Numbered from the stretch's first letter, positions 1-7,699 are shown. The stretch is DNA of 34,835 bases from Bacteroidales bacterium (GCA_017561935.1 JAFZBE010000020.1:1-34835); one strand, 5' to 3'. Notes: generated by a model not told the origin, from the letters alone. Made by a program: numbers and translations.

Positions 1-249
1 CGATTTGATGGAGCACTGTGACGGCCGACATAATGCTTCCGCGATTTGATGGAGCACTGTGACGGCCGACATAATGCTTCCGCGATTTGATGGAGCACTG
101 TGACGACCGACATAATGCTTGCCACGATTTGATGGAGTACTGTGACGGCCGACATAGTGCTTCCGCGATTTGATGGAGTACTGTGACGGCCGACATAATG
201 CTTGCTACGATGGAAGAAGTACTCTGATGGCCGTCAGAGTGCTCGTCAC
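1..249 (-). repeat. Array of six 41-bp palindrome-containing repeats (left array)
   Basis: Six units have 26-bp imperfect palindromes starting at 12, 53, 94, 136, 177 and 218, so the period is 41 bp with a single 42. Each core begins AGCA or AGTA, has CGGCCG (ATGGCCG in the last unit) at its centre and ends TGCT. The linker, about 15 bp, is also conserved (CGATTTGATGG). The unit at 218-243 is the most symmetrical (CTCTGA and TCAGAG arms). Read on the minus strand the unit aligns along its length with the array at 34518-34830, including a 19-bp exact match, CGTAGCAAGCATTATGTCG. The window starts inside the array, so its true length is unknown. The function is unknown. Confidence 0.9.
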
Positions 250-289
250 AAAAAAATCCCTCAATACTGCTTTGGAGTACTGAGGGATT
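250..289 (-). terminator. Intrinsic terminator of the 323-1234 gene
   Basis: A 14-bp stem with one mismatch (255-268 with 276-289) surrounds a 7-nt loop. On the minus strand it is followed by a run of T residues (complement of the A run at 250-256). It lies 33 bp past the stop codon of the minus-strand gene and directly before the palindrome array, so it separates that gene from the array. Confidence 0.85.
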
Positions 290-322
290 GGAAGAAGGAA
301 AGAAATTCCTTTCGTAAGCTGG

Positions 323-1234
323 CTACTTCACCATGATAAGTTTGCCATTCACCACGCAGAGGCCCTTGGCAGCGTTGAGCTTTTGGCCGGCGATGTTGTA
401 GATGGCGTGATTGGCGGCAGGTGCAGCCTCAACTTCGCTGATGGAAGTTTCTCCGCTCTTCACGAGCACTACTTTGGTGACCTTGGCATCGATACCCTGA
501 AGGACGAGCCCATAGTTGTTGAGTTCATAGACCATGTTCGAGGTGTAGGGATCGAGGTTGTAAGGCTCAACGGTGATATCGGTGTCGGTGATGGCCACTG
601 TATAAGAGTCGGCCTGGCTGACGTTGATGGTAGGAGCTATGGCACCCCATCCATCGGCGAGCGACTTGACAAAGACCTGGCTGCCCCATTGCCAGCTAAC
701 AGCCTGTACTGGTTCGGCAGTGATGACGAGTTTGTCTCCAGCCTTTACGTTGAGTTTGCCGATGCTTACCGAACCACTCCAGCTCTCGTCGAAGGTATAT
801 TCGCCTTCCCACAGACTTTGTTCGGTGACTGGTGCGATATCGCCCACAAGCGTCACGTGATCGACAGCACAGTCGTTGTAGATGTTGATGGTGATACCCA
901 CGTCATGCCATTCACCAGGAGTGGTGCCGGCCACTTCCTTGATTTTAGCTACAGTGTACTCGTAGGTCCAGTTAGTGCCAGCCTGGCCAACCCACTCGAC
1001 AATGGGTGTCCAGTTGTCGGAATTGGCAAAGCCGCCAATGCCCCAACCTTCACGGCTTGCACCTGAGTTGTTGTTGATATAGAAGCGAACGAGGTCGGTG
1101 TCGGCAGCGCCAAGGCCGTCGATTTCGGAAACGAGAAGGGTGTGACCTTCTACGAGGTTGAGATTGGTCTCGGTCTCAGCAAAAGCGATAGCAGCGCCAA
1201 GAGCCAAAACAGAAGTAAGTAGAACCTGTTTCAT
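323..1234 (-). CDS. Secreted protein of unknown function with a Bacteroidales-type C-terminal tail
   Basis: This is a 303-residue protein. The start at 1234 is preferred over the upstream in-frame codon at 1276 because it opens directly with a signal peptide (MKQVLLTSVLALG, ending AFA before ETETN). It also lies downstream of a good minus-strand promoter at 1310-1341. The mature part is rich in Thr, Val, Asp and Trp and looks like an all-beta extracellular protein. I recognise no catalytic motif. The C-terminus (YNIAGQKL, then GLCVVNGKLIMVK) matches the short tail common on secreted Bacteroidales proteins: a glycine-glutamine turn, then a G-[LI]-x-[VI]-x-N-G-K strand. An intrinsic terminator follows, so it is probably a single-gene unit, divergent from the esterase gene at 1471. 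Existence is near certain; function is not assigned. Confidence 0.8.
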   Translation of the reverse strand: MKQVLLTSVLALGAAIAFAETETNLNLVEGHTLLVSEIDGLGAADTDLVRFYINNNSGASREGWGIGGFANSDNWTPIVEWVGQAGTNWTYEYTVAKIKEVAGTTPGEWHDVGITINIYNDCAVDHVTLVGDIAPVTEQSLWEGEYTFDESWSGSVSIGKLNVKAGDKLVITAEPVQAVSWQWGSQVFVKSLADGWGAIAPTINVSQADSYTVAITDTDITVEPYNLDPYTSNMVYELNNYGLVLQGIDAKVTKVVLVKSGETSISEVEAAPAANHAIYNIAGQKLNAAKGLCVVNGKLIMVK

Positions 1235-1309
1235 AAGCTTTAGATTGTTTGAGTATAGTATTGAGTTGTATAACAATTAGTGTCTGTAGAAGCTCTGATT
1301 ATGACGGTG

Positions 1310-1341
1310 CAAAGATAAGACTTTTTGTAAAAAACTCCAAA
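1310..1341 (-). promoter_or_regulatory. Bacteroidetes sigma-type promoter for the 323-1234 gene
   Basis: On the minus strand the -7 element TATCTTTG occupies 1317-1310. A -33 element TTTG lies at 1341-1338, with 20 nt between them. This matches the TTTG/TAnnTTTG consensus known from Bacteroides. The leader to the ATG at 1234 would be about 70 nt. Confidence 0.8.
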
Positions 1342-1418
1342 TAATTTTGCAAATTGGTAAACGAAATGACAATAAATTGATAAATAGCGCAAAAAAAGCT
1401 GCGGTTTGTCGCCCATTA

Positions 1419-1450
1419 TTTGCTTGTTTCTCCATTATTTGCTATCTTTG
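1419..1450 (+). promoter_or_regulatory. Promoter of the esterase/manC/argB gene cluster
   Basis: TTTG at 1419-1422 and TATCTTTG at 1443-1450 are separated by 20 nt. Transcription would begin near 1456, only about 15 nt before the ATG at 1471. That rules out the longer in-frame start at 1420, which would lie inside the promoter. The stretch 1235-1470 therefore holds two divergent promoters and little else. Confidence 0.8.
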
Positions 1451-1470
1451 CACCGTTAATTGAAAAACCA

Positions 1471-2727
1471 ATGAGATATTTCTTGTTACTAATCACCTTT
1501 CTATTCGGATGTTCCTTTCTGTATGCCGAAGAATTTTCTGAACTGACGGTTGATTTCCCCAAGGTGGCGACCTATAGCGAGGCCATAGGTTATGGCTACG
1601 ACCTGAACACTTCCTGGGACGGACGTGCCATTACTCCTTTCTTCTTCAGCGTCAATGTGCCCGATGGCAACTACCGCGTCACCGTAACCATCGGCAGCAA
1701 ACGACGTGCAGCTGTAACCACCATCCGTTGCGAGAGCCGTCGCCTCTATATCGAAAACCTCGCTACAAAAAAAAGCGAACTGGTGACGCGCACATTCGTG
1801 GTCAACAAGCGCGACTCCCTTTTCACCAATGACAAAGGAAAGGCCGACAAGGTGAAGCTGAAGCCGGGAGAGGGGGGGAAGTTGCATTGGGACCGCAAAC
1901 TTACTTTCGAAATCAATGGCGACGCTCCTGCCATCCAGCGCATCGAGATTGTGCGTGACGAGCAGATCTCCACTTTGTATCTCTTGGGCAACAGCACCGT
2001 GGTCGATCAGAGCAACGAGCCATGGGCCAGTTGGGGACAGATGATTCCACGTTTCCTCAACGAAGGTCTCGCTGTGGCCAATTATGCCGAGAGCGGATTG
2101 GCTGTTGCCACGCTCATTGGCCAGAACCGTTGGGCCAAGGTTCATAGCCTCCTTCGCGAAGGTGACTACGTGATGCTCGAATTCGGCCACAACGACCAGA
2201 AGACCGACGACCGTCCCGGCAACGGTGCCTATTACGCCTTCAGCCATCAGGTGAAAGTGATTTTGGACCAATGTCGTGCCAAGGGAGCTACCCTCATCCT
2301 CTGCACGCCCACCATGCGCCGTAGCTTTAAAAATGGTGTGAACCAGAATACCCACAAGGACTATCCCGAAGCTATTCGTGCCATCGCCGAGCGCGAAGGC
2401 CTGCTTTGCATCGATCTGCAGTCGATGACTGGTAAGTTCTACGAGGCGATGGGAGAGGAGGAGTCAAAACGTGCCTTTGTGCACTACCCTGCCGGTACGT
2501 GGCCCGATCAGGGAAAGGCCTTGGCCGACAATACGCACTTCAATCCCTACGGAGCCTACGAGATTGCCCGTATGGTGGCAGCCGCTCTTGCTCAATCCGA
2601 AATGCCCATCGGCGGGTTTGTCCTCCCCGAATTCAGCCATTTCGATCCGTCACATCCCGACGAAATCGAAACCTTTCATTGGAACAACTGCCCCTTTGTG
2701 GATATGACCAAGCCTGACGGAAACTGA
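1471..2727 (+). CDS. SGNH/GDSL esterase, rhamnogalacturonan acetylesterase-like (CE12 type)
   Basis: A predicted secreted carbohydrate acetylesterase of 418 residues. A signal peptide (MRYFLLLITFLFGCSFLYA) is followed by an N-terminal beta-sandwich-like region of about 150 residues. The SGNH hydrolase core comes next. Block I is GNSTVV with nucleophile Ser175, where the usual GDS aspartate is Asn. Block III is FGHNDQK. Block V is DNTHFNPYGA with the catalytic pair Asp353/His356. This arrangement is that of rhamnogalacturonan acetylesterases, which remove acetyl groups from pectin side regions. A start at 1420 is possible but lies within the promoter. It begins a same-strand series ending at 8470, and the gap to the next gene carries a 9-bp repeat tract. 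Substrate is inferred from family only. Confidence 0.82.
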   Translation: MRYFLLLITFLFGCSFLYAEEFSELTVDFPKVATYSEAIGYGYDLNTSWDGRAITPFFFSVNVPDGNYRVTVTIGSKRRAAVTTIRCESRRLYIENLATKKSELVTRTFVVNKRDSLFTNDKGKADKVKLKPGEGGKLHWDRKLTFEINGDAPAIQRIEIVRDEQISTLYLLGNSTVVDQSNEPWASWGQMIPRFLNEGLAVANYAESGLAVATLIGQNRWAKVHSLLREGDYVMLEFGHNDQKTDDRPGNGAYYAFSHQVKVILDQCRAKGATLILCTPTMRRSFKNGVNQNTHKDYPEAIRAIAEREGLLCIDLQSMTGKFYEAMGEEESKRAFVHYPAGTWPDQGKALADNTHFNPYGAYEIARMVAAALAQSEMPIGGFVLPEFSHFDPSHPDEIETFHWNNCPFVDMTKPDGN

Positions 2728-2735
2728 ACCCATAA

Positions 2736-2789
2736 TCCAGAATCTCTAGATTCTCTAGAAAAACTAGAACTTCTAGAAGATCCGGAATA
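2736..2789. repeat. Degenerate 9-bp tandem repeat (TCTAGA type)
   Basis: Six consecutive 9-mers, among them TCTAGATTC, TCTAGAAAA and TCTAGAAGA, fill most of the gap between the two esterase genes. It resembles the tract at 11241-11294 in sequence and the other 9-bp tracts of this window in period. Confidence 0.75.
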
Positions 2790-2803
2790 AACCGGCAAAA
2801 ATA

Positions 2804-4432
2804 ATGAAAAAATCTCTCTTCTCCTTTTTCACTTTCTTCATCCTTTTCACCTGCGGAGCTCAAATCCGCGATGCCAACGGCATCAACGATACCACAGTCG
2901 ATAACTACAAGCCGACCGAGGATGTCGATTCGAAATATGCACGCCCCGTGCCTGGTTCGAGCCGCAAGGGCAATAACCCTGTGCTCTTCCTCGTCGGTAA
3001 CAGCACGATGCGTACCGGTACCAAGGGCAATGGCAACAACGGCCAATGGGGTTGGGGTGCTTTTGCTGCACAGTATTTCGACGAGGAGCGTATCACGGTC
3101 GAGAACCATGCCCTCGGCGGCACGTCGAGCCGCACATTCTACAACCAGCTTTGGCCTGACGTACTCAAAGGGGTACAGGCTGGCGACTATGTTCTCATCG
3201 AACTAGGCCACAACGACAATGGCCCGCTCGACACCTGGACGGCCCGCAACAGCATCGCTGGCATCGACCCAGACACCTGCGCCACGGTGACGCTTCACGA
3301 TTGCCGCTCGAAGGATTGGAATGGCCGCGTGGAGACTGTCTATAGTTATGGGCAGTATATGCGCATGTTCATCAACGATGTGCGTGCCAAGGGAGCCTAT
3401 CCCCTCATCGCTTCACTCACCCCACGCAATTCGTGGGACAACGAGACTACCATCACCCGCAAGTGGACTACTTTCACCCCATGGGGCAAGGCGGTGGCCG
3501 AAGAGATGAATGTGCCATGGATTGATCTTGAAGGCGTCAGCGCTTCGCGCCTTGAAAAGTTCGGCCATTGGAAGACCGATTACATGTTCTATTACGTCGA
3601 TAAGATCCACACTTCGCGCTTTGGCGCCGAGAACAATGCCTACAGCGCAGCTTTGGCCATTCAGCAATGCGAGAACTGCCCGCTCAAGGAATATCTCAAG
3701 GACCTCACCCCCATTCATGTCGATGTGAATCGTGTGCCAGGCAAGACCGTGGTTTGGCTCTGCGGCGACTCTACTTGCAAGAACTCCGACAACGACCCTA
3801 ACGGTATGTGGGGCTGGGGTAGTCAGGCCTACACCGTTTTTGATACGGCTGCCGTCATCTTCCGCAATGAGGCCATGGCTGGTCGTTCATGCCGCACTTA
3901 CCTCAATGAGCGGCGTTGGGAGAAGGTCTATAACTCCCTCCAGCCCGGAGATATCGTGTTCCTCCAGTTCGGACATAACGATGTGGGCGACATCGAGAAA
4001 GGCAAGGCTCGTGGTGAAATAGCCTTGGGCACCGATTCGACCAAGGTTTTCAAGCTCGAAACCACCGGTGAATACGAGGCCGTCTATAGCTTCGGATGGT
4101 ATCTGAAGAAGATGATCGGGGATGCCCGTGAAAAGGGAGCCATTCCCATCCTGCTCAGTCTCACGCCACGCAACGAGTGGCCCGACGGCAAGGTCGAGCG
4201 ACGCAACGATACCTATGGTCGCTGGTATCGTCAGGTGGTCGAAGCCACAGGTGTACCCTTCATCGATGTGCACAACATCACCGCCGACTTCCTCGACAGC
4301 ATCGGACAGGAGGCCGCTCGTGCATATTACAATCACGACCACACCCACACCAGCCTCCTCGGTGCACAACGCAATGCCAGGAGCGTAGCCCAAGGCATGC
4401 GTTCCCTCGGATATGATCGCCTATTGAAGTAA
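2804..4432 (+). CDS. Tandem two-domain SGNH/GDSL esterase (rhamnogalacturonan acetylesterase-like)
   Basis: A 542-residue secreted protein made of two SGNH hydrolase modules in one chain. A signal peptide (MKKSLFSFFTFFILFTCGA) is visible. Module 1, about residues 60-300, has GNSTMR (Ser67), ELGHND and DKIHTSRFGA (His269). Module 2, about 315-540, has GDSTCK (Ser323), FGHNDVGD and DHTHTSLLGA (His515). Both modules keep the serine, the GHND block and the D-x-x-H pair, so both may be active. Both share an N-G-x-W-G-W-G segment after the nucleophile, which points to internal duplication. Single-domain CE12 enzymes are about half this length. With the preceding gene it suggests deacetylation of pectin, though no pectin lyase or SusCD pair lies beside it here. 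Confidence 0.82.
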   Translation: MKKSLFSFFTFFILFTCGAQIRDANGINDTTVDNYKPTEDVDSKYARPVPGSSRKGNNPVLFLVGNSTMRTGTKGNGNNGQWGWGAFAAQYFDEERITVENHALGGTSSRTFYNQLWPDVLKGVQAGDYVLIELGHNDNGPLDTWTARNSIAGIDPDTCATVTLHDCRSKDWNGRVETVYSYGQYMRMFINDVRAKGAYPLIASLTPRNSWDNETTITRKWTTFTPWGKAVAEEMNVPWIDLEGVSASRLEKFGHWKTDYMFYYVDKIHTSRFGAENNAYSAALAIQQCENCPLKEYLKDLTPIHVDVNRVPGKTVVWLCGDSTCKNSDNDPNGMWGWGSQAYTVFDTAAVIFRNEAMAGRSCRTYLNERRWEKVYNSLQPGDIVFLQFGHNDVGDIEKGKARGEIALGTDSTKVFKLETTGEYEAVYSFGWYLKKMIGDAREKGAIPILLSLTPRNEWPDGKVERRNDTYGRWYRQVVEATGVPFIDVHNITADFLDSIGQEAARAYYNHDHTHTSLLGAQRNARSVAQGMRSLGYDRLLK

Positions 4433-4501
4433 CATCATCTGCCGCTTCCTTCCCAATCGTCAATAATCAATTATTATTTATTGTAAACTATTTTTTGATA
4501 T

Positions 4502-5602
4502 ATGATTCATCTCGTCATCATGGCCGGCGGCATCGGTAGCCGCTTCTGGCCCATGTCAACACCACAGTGCCCAAAGCAATTTCTCGACATCATGGGAACA
4601 GGTCGCACCATGATTCAGCAGACCTACGATCGTTTCCGTGGCCTTATCGACTTGCAGCGCGTATGGGTTGTTACCTCGAAGAATTTCGCCCAGCTCACTA
4701 GCGATCAGCTGGGGGGCATCAATCCCCATCACATCCTGCTGGAGCCATGTATGCGCAATACGGCGCCCTGTGTGGCTTACGTAAGTTGGAAGATTCTCGC
4801 CGAAGATCCCGAGGCGACTATCGTTGTAGCAGCATCTGATCACATCGTCACTGGTGTCGATGAGTTTCGTCGTGTAATAGCTCAGGGCATTGACTTCGTG
4901 GAGGCGGGCAACCGTATCCTCACTCTCGGCATGCAGCCCACACGTCCCGAAACCGGTTACGGCTACATCGAGCAAGGAGAACCTGCTCCCCTCAAACCCC
5001 TCGCTTCCCTCGGACGCGACCAACGGGAGCAACCTCTTGAACCTCTCAATCCCCTTGCTTCCATCTACAAGGTGGCGGGATTCCGCGAAAAACCCGACTT
5101 ATCGACGGCCGAAAAGTATCTCGCTTCAGGAAACTTCACATGGAATTCCGGGATGTTCCTCTGGCAGGCCCGTACCATCGTCGATGAACTTCGTAAGTAC
5201 CAGCCCGAGATTAGCAGCATTATGGATCGTCTTGCACCCTATTTCTTCACGGTGCGTGAACAATCCATGGTCGATCAGCTTTATGCCACCTGCCCAAAGA
5301 TCTCGATCGACTACGCCGTAATGGAGAAGACACAGATTGCCTACGTCATGCCCGCCGAATTCGGATGGAGTGACCTCGGCACGTGGGGTAGTCTCCACAC
5401 CCTTACACCACAGGACGACGACCGTAATGCCATCATTGGCGACGGTGTCAAACTCATCGATTGCGAGGGTTGCATGGTGCGTATGCCCCAAGGCAAACAG
5501 GTCGTCATTCAGGGTCTCAAGGATTGTATTGTCGCCGAGCACAACGGCACTCTTCTCATTTGCCATCTCGATGCCGAGCAACATATCAAGGATTGGCACT
5601 AG
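4502..5602 (+). CDS. manC: Mannose-1-phosphate guanylyltransferase (GDP-mannose pyrophosphorylase)
   Basis: Makes GDP-mannose from mannose 1-phosphate and GTP, feeding surface polysaccharide and GDP-fucose synthesis in the cytoplasm. The 366-residue protein opens with the nucleotidyltransferase signature GGIGSRFWPMSTPQCPKQF (residues 9-27). It keeps PCMRNTAPC, the V-A-A-S-D-H metal-binding segment, ETGYGYIE, FREKPD, WNSGMFLW and FGWSDLGTW. It is the short form, without a phosphomannose isomerase domain. Residues of about 162-186, between GYGYIE and YKVAGFREKP, are an insertion (LKPLASLGRDQREQ, then PLEPLNPLAS) encoded by a dispersed DNA repeat. The repeat keeps the frame, and family members normally have only a few residues there. 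Confidence 0.93.
   Translation: MIHLVIMAGGIGSRFWPMSTPQCPKQFLDIMGTGRTMIQQTYDRFRGLIDLQRVWVVTSKNFAQLTSDQLGGINPHHILLEPCMRNTAPCVAYVSWKILAEDPEATIVVAASDHIVTGVDEFRRVIAQGIDFVEAGNRILTLGMQPTRPETGYGYIEQGEPAPLKPLASLGRDQREQPLEPLNPLASIYKVAGFREKPDLSTAEKYLASGNFTWNSGMFLWQARTIVDELRKYQPEISSIMDRLAPYFFTVREQSMVDQLYATCPKISIDYAVMEKTQIAYVMPAEFGWSDLGTWGSLHTLTPQDDDRNAIIGDGVKLIDCEGCMVRMPQGKQVVIQGLKDCIVAEHNGTLLICHLDAEQHIKDWH
4988..5061 (+). repeat. Repeat insertion inside manC, containing a 48-bp segment duplicated at 20093
   Basis: The segment 4988-5035 is identical, base for base, to 20093-20140 in the susC leader. It combines 9-bp units (CCCCTCAAA type) with a unique core (TTCCCTCGGACGCGACC) and is followed by further decayed 9-mers to about 5061. 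Inside manC it is read in frame and adds about 24 residues. Confidence 0.9.
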
Positions 5603-5607
5603 GGGGG

Positions 5608-5661
5608 AAAGGTTAAGAAAGGTTTGAAAGGTTAAGAAAGGTTCGAAAGGTTCGAAAGGTT
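5608..5661. repeat. Degenerate 9-bp tandem repeat (AAAGGTTCG type)
   Basis: Units of AAAGGTTCG, AAAGGTTTG and AAAGGTTAAG (9 or 10 bp) run from just after the manC stop to the base before the argB start codon. The tract would be the whole leader or linker between the two genes. Confidence 0.85.
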
Positions 5662-6462
5662 ATGAATCTCACGGTAATAAAAGTCGGTGGCGCTATTGTC
5701 GAGGACTCCGATTCGCTCTGTTCCCTTCTCGACAAGTTCGCAAGGATCCCGGGCCACAAGGTCCTGGTGCATGGTGGCGGGCGTAGTGCCACCCGCATTG
5801 CCGCGCAACTGGGTTTGCCACAGCAGATGGTGGCTGGGCGTCGTGTGACCGATGACCAGACGCTCCGCGTGGTCACAATGGTCTATGCTGGTCTCGTCAA
5901 CAAGAACATCGTCGCGCAACTGCAAGCCCGTGGCATCAATGCCCTGGGTCTCACAGGTGCCGACATGAACGTGATTCAAAGTCATCGCCGTCCGCCCAAG
6001 AGCGTTCGCTTGGACGATGGAAATACCCAACTTGTCGATTTCGGTTATGTGGGCGACATCGACCATGTCAATGCTGACCTTTTGGCCGACCTCATCGCCA
6101 AGGGTGTGGTGCCCGTGGTAAGTCCCATCGGACATGATGCTCATGGTACGCTCCTTAACACCAATGCCGACACCATCGCTGCCGAAGTCGCTAAGGCGTT
6201 GGCTTCCATGTTCGAAGTCACGCTCGTCTTCTGCTTCGAAAAGCGAGGTGTGCTTCGCGATGCCGATGATGACGACTCGGTCATCCCTCTCATCACGCAG
6301 GATCTGTTCCCCACACTTGTCGCCGAGGGTGTGGTGTCGGGAGGCATGTTGCCCAAGCTCGAGAATGCCTTCAGCGCCATCCATGATGGAGTGCGTGAGG
6401 TCATCATCACCCAGGCCGAAGCCATCGACAATCCCAAAGCTGGCACAAAGTTAAGGTTATGA
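5662..6462 (+). CDS. argB: Acetylglutamate kinase (arginine biosynthesis)
   Basis: Phosphorylates the gamma-carboxylate of N-acylglutamate in arginine synthesis. Some Bacteroides use succinylated rather than acetylated intermediates, so the acyl group here is open. The 266-residue length fits the family. Visible motifs are KVGGAIV at the N-terminus (phosphate-binding lysine), LVHGGGRSAT, a GRRVTD segment, GLTGADMN, GYVGDI and LNTNADTIAAEVAKAL near the nucleotide site. The last codons overlap the start of the histidine kinase gene (ATGA at 6459-6462), so the two are translationally coupled. No other arginine genes are present in the window, which makes this placement unusual. Confidence 0.93.
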   Translation: MNLTVIKVGGAIVEDSDSLCSLLDKFARIPGHKVLVHGGGRSATRIAAQLGLPQQMVAGRRVTDDQTLRVVTMVYAGLVNKNIVAQLQARGINALGLTGADMNVIQSHRRPPKSVRLDDGNTQLVDFGYVGDIDHVNADLLADLIAKGVVPVVSPIGHDAHGTLLNTNADTIAAEVAKALASMFEVTLVFCFEKRGVLRDADDDDSVIPLITQDLFPTLVAEGVVSGGMLPKLENAFSAIHDGVREVIITQAEAIDNPKAGTKLRL

Positions 6463-7604
6463 GGAATCGCTTTTCGCCCGAGGCGACATTCTATATTGTC
6501 ATTTGGGGCATCTTGCTGTTGATCCCTGCTTTTGCTGAGGTCTATGACTATCTGGTCGATATCACCGACCATTTTGATTGGCGCAGTTTGTGCTTCGTTT
6601 ACCTTCGCTACCTGCCCTTCCTGTTTCTCTTTTTGCTTTGCAAGCTCGTCTTAGAGCCCAAATTATTCTTCAAGCAAAAACAGACGGCATTCTTCATTAT
6701 CTCATTCGTTGCGGCGGTAGTACTGCTTCTCGTTTCGGGTTATTTTTTGCCCCCAAGAGCCTATCGCCCCCGGATATACGTCGAGCAGAGAAGTGACCCT
6801 AAATTGTCCAACCAGCCTACTGACATTCTGCTCATCGACGAAGAGCCTGTGGACAATCGCATGATTGAACCGCGTCTCGGCTTCAAATCATATCTGCGAG
6901 GGCCTTTTTTCCCCAGGTTGCTCATGGCGTTACTCATGCTTGGTTCCAGTCTTGCTTGCGCCGCCTTTTTCCGATCGAGCAAGGTCAGGTTCATGCTCAA
7001 GGAGCAGCAGGCTGCTCAGCTTCAGTCAGAACTCACTCATCTGAAGTATCAGATCAATCCGCATTTCTTCATGAATACTCTCAATAATATTCATGCCCTT
7101 GTGGATATCGATAGCGAACTGGCCAAGCAGACCATCATAGAGTTGTCGCACCTCATGCGCTACATTCTTTATGAAAGCGACCATCCCATGGTGCCCCTCC
7201 GGCGCGAGCTTGACTTCATTCGTCAATGCATCGATCTGTTTAAGTTACGGTGCGACGAGTCAGTATCCCTCACCTACGCCGAGCCGCAAAGCAACGCTCC
7301 TGGCCTCAATGCCAACATACCACCCCTGATTCTCATTCCATTCATCGGAAATGCCTTCAAACACGGCATCTCGTACCGCGAACCATCGTTCATCGACATC
7401 AGTGTCGCCATCGAAGGCCCGAAGCTTCATTTCCACTGCATCAACAGTAACTTTAGTGCCAACAGCATGCCCCAACAGCCAGGTGGCATAGGTCTCGACA
7501 ATGTCCGTAAGCGCCTCGAGCTCATCTACCCTGGACGCTATGCCCTCAACATAGTCCCCACGGAGAAAGACTTTACCGTTGACCTGTGGCTCCCCCTCTC
7601 TTAG
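6459..7604 (+). CDS. LytS/YehU-type sensor histidine kinase
   Basis: An inner-membrane histidine kinase of 381 residues. Four hydrophobic segments lie at roughly residues 10-28, 45-66, 76-97 and 150-172. A short coiled stretch (KEQQAAQLQSEL) leads to the His_kinase motif YQINPHFFMNTLNNIHALVD with phospho-acceptor His202. The ATPase part has the N-box IPFIGNAFKHG and the glycine motif GGIGLDNVRKRLELIYP. There is a hydrophilic loop of about 50 residues between TM3 and TM4. This membrane arrangement is usual for kinases paired with LytTR regulators, and such a regulator lies 134 bp downstream. The signal sensed cannot be told from sequence. Confidence 0.9.
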   Translation: MRNRFSPEATFYIVIWGILLLIPAFAEVYDYLVDITDHFDWRSLCFVYLRYLPFLFLFLLCKLVLEPKLFFKQKQTAFFIISFVAAVVLLLVSGYFLPPRAYRPRIYVEQRSDPKLSNQPTDILLIDEEPVDNRMIEPRLGFKSYLRGPFFPRLLMALLMLGSSLACAAFFRSSKVRFMLKEQQAAQLQSELTHLKYQINPHFFMNTLNNIHALVDIDSELAKQTIIELSHLMRYILYESDHPMVPLRRELDFIRQCIDLFKLRCDESVSLTYAEPQSNAPGLNANIPPLILIPFIGNAFKHGISYREPSFIDISVAIEGPKLHFHCINSNFSANSMPQQPGGIGLDNVRKRLELIYPGRYALNIVPTEKDFTVDLWLPLS

Positions 7605-7612
7605 AATTCCCA

Positions 7613-7697
7613 GACCCCCTCTAATCCCCCTGCTTAGGGGGAAGAAATTGGCTCCCGACAAGCAGTCCTCCCCCTAAGCAGGGGGACCGAGGGGGTC
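7613..7697. repeat. Inverted repeat element between kinase and regulator genes
   Basis: Arms at 7613-7642 and 7669-7697 are nearly perfect reverse complements, differing only at the short CTAAT/CGGT stretch. Each arm contains its own small hairpin, CCCCCTGCTTAGGGGG. The 26-nt centre is 7643-7668. It could form a cruciform or an RNA hairpin between the two-component genes, or be a small non-autonomous element. C-rich repeats of this general look are common between genes in Bacteroidetes. Confidence 0.85.
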
Positions 7698-7699
7698 TC

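Noticed and set aside
1..249. CRISPR array
   Set aside because: The whole 41-bp unit repeats, linker included; there are no unique spacers and no cas genes. The same holds for 34518-34830.
7613..7697. Simple intrinsic terminator of the kinase gene
   Set aside because: Arms are much longer than a terminator stem, the loop is 26 nt, and no T run follows; it is better described as an inverted repeat element.
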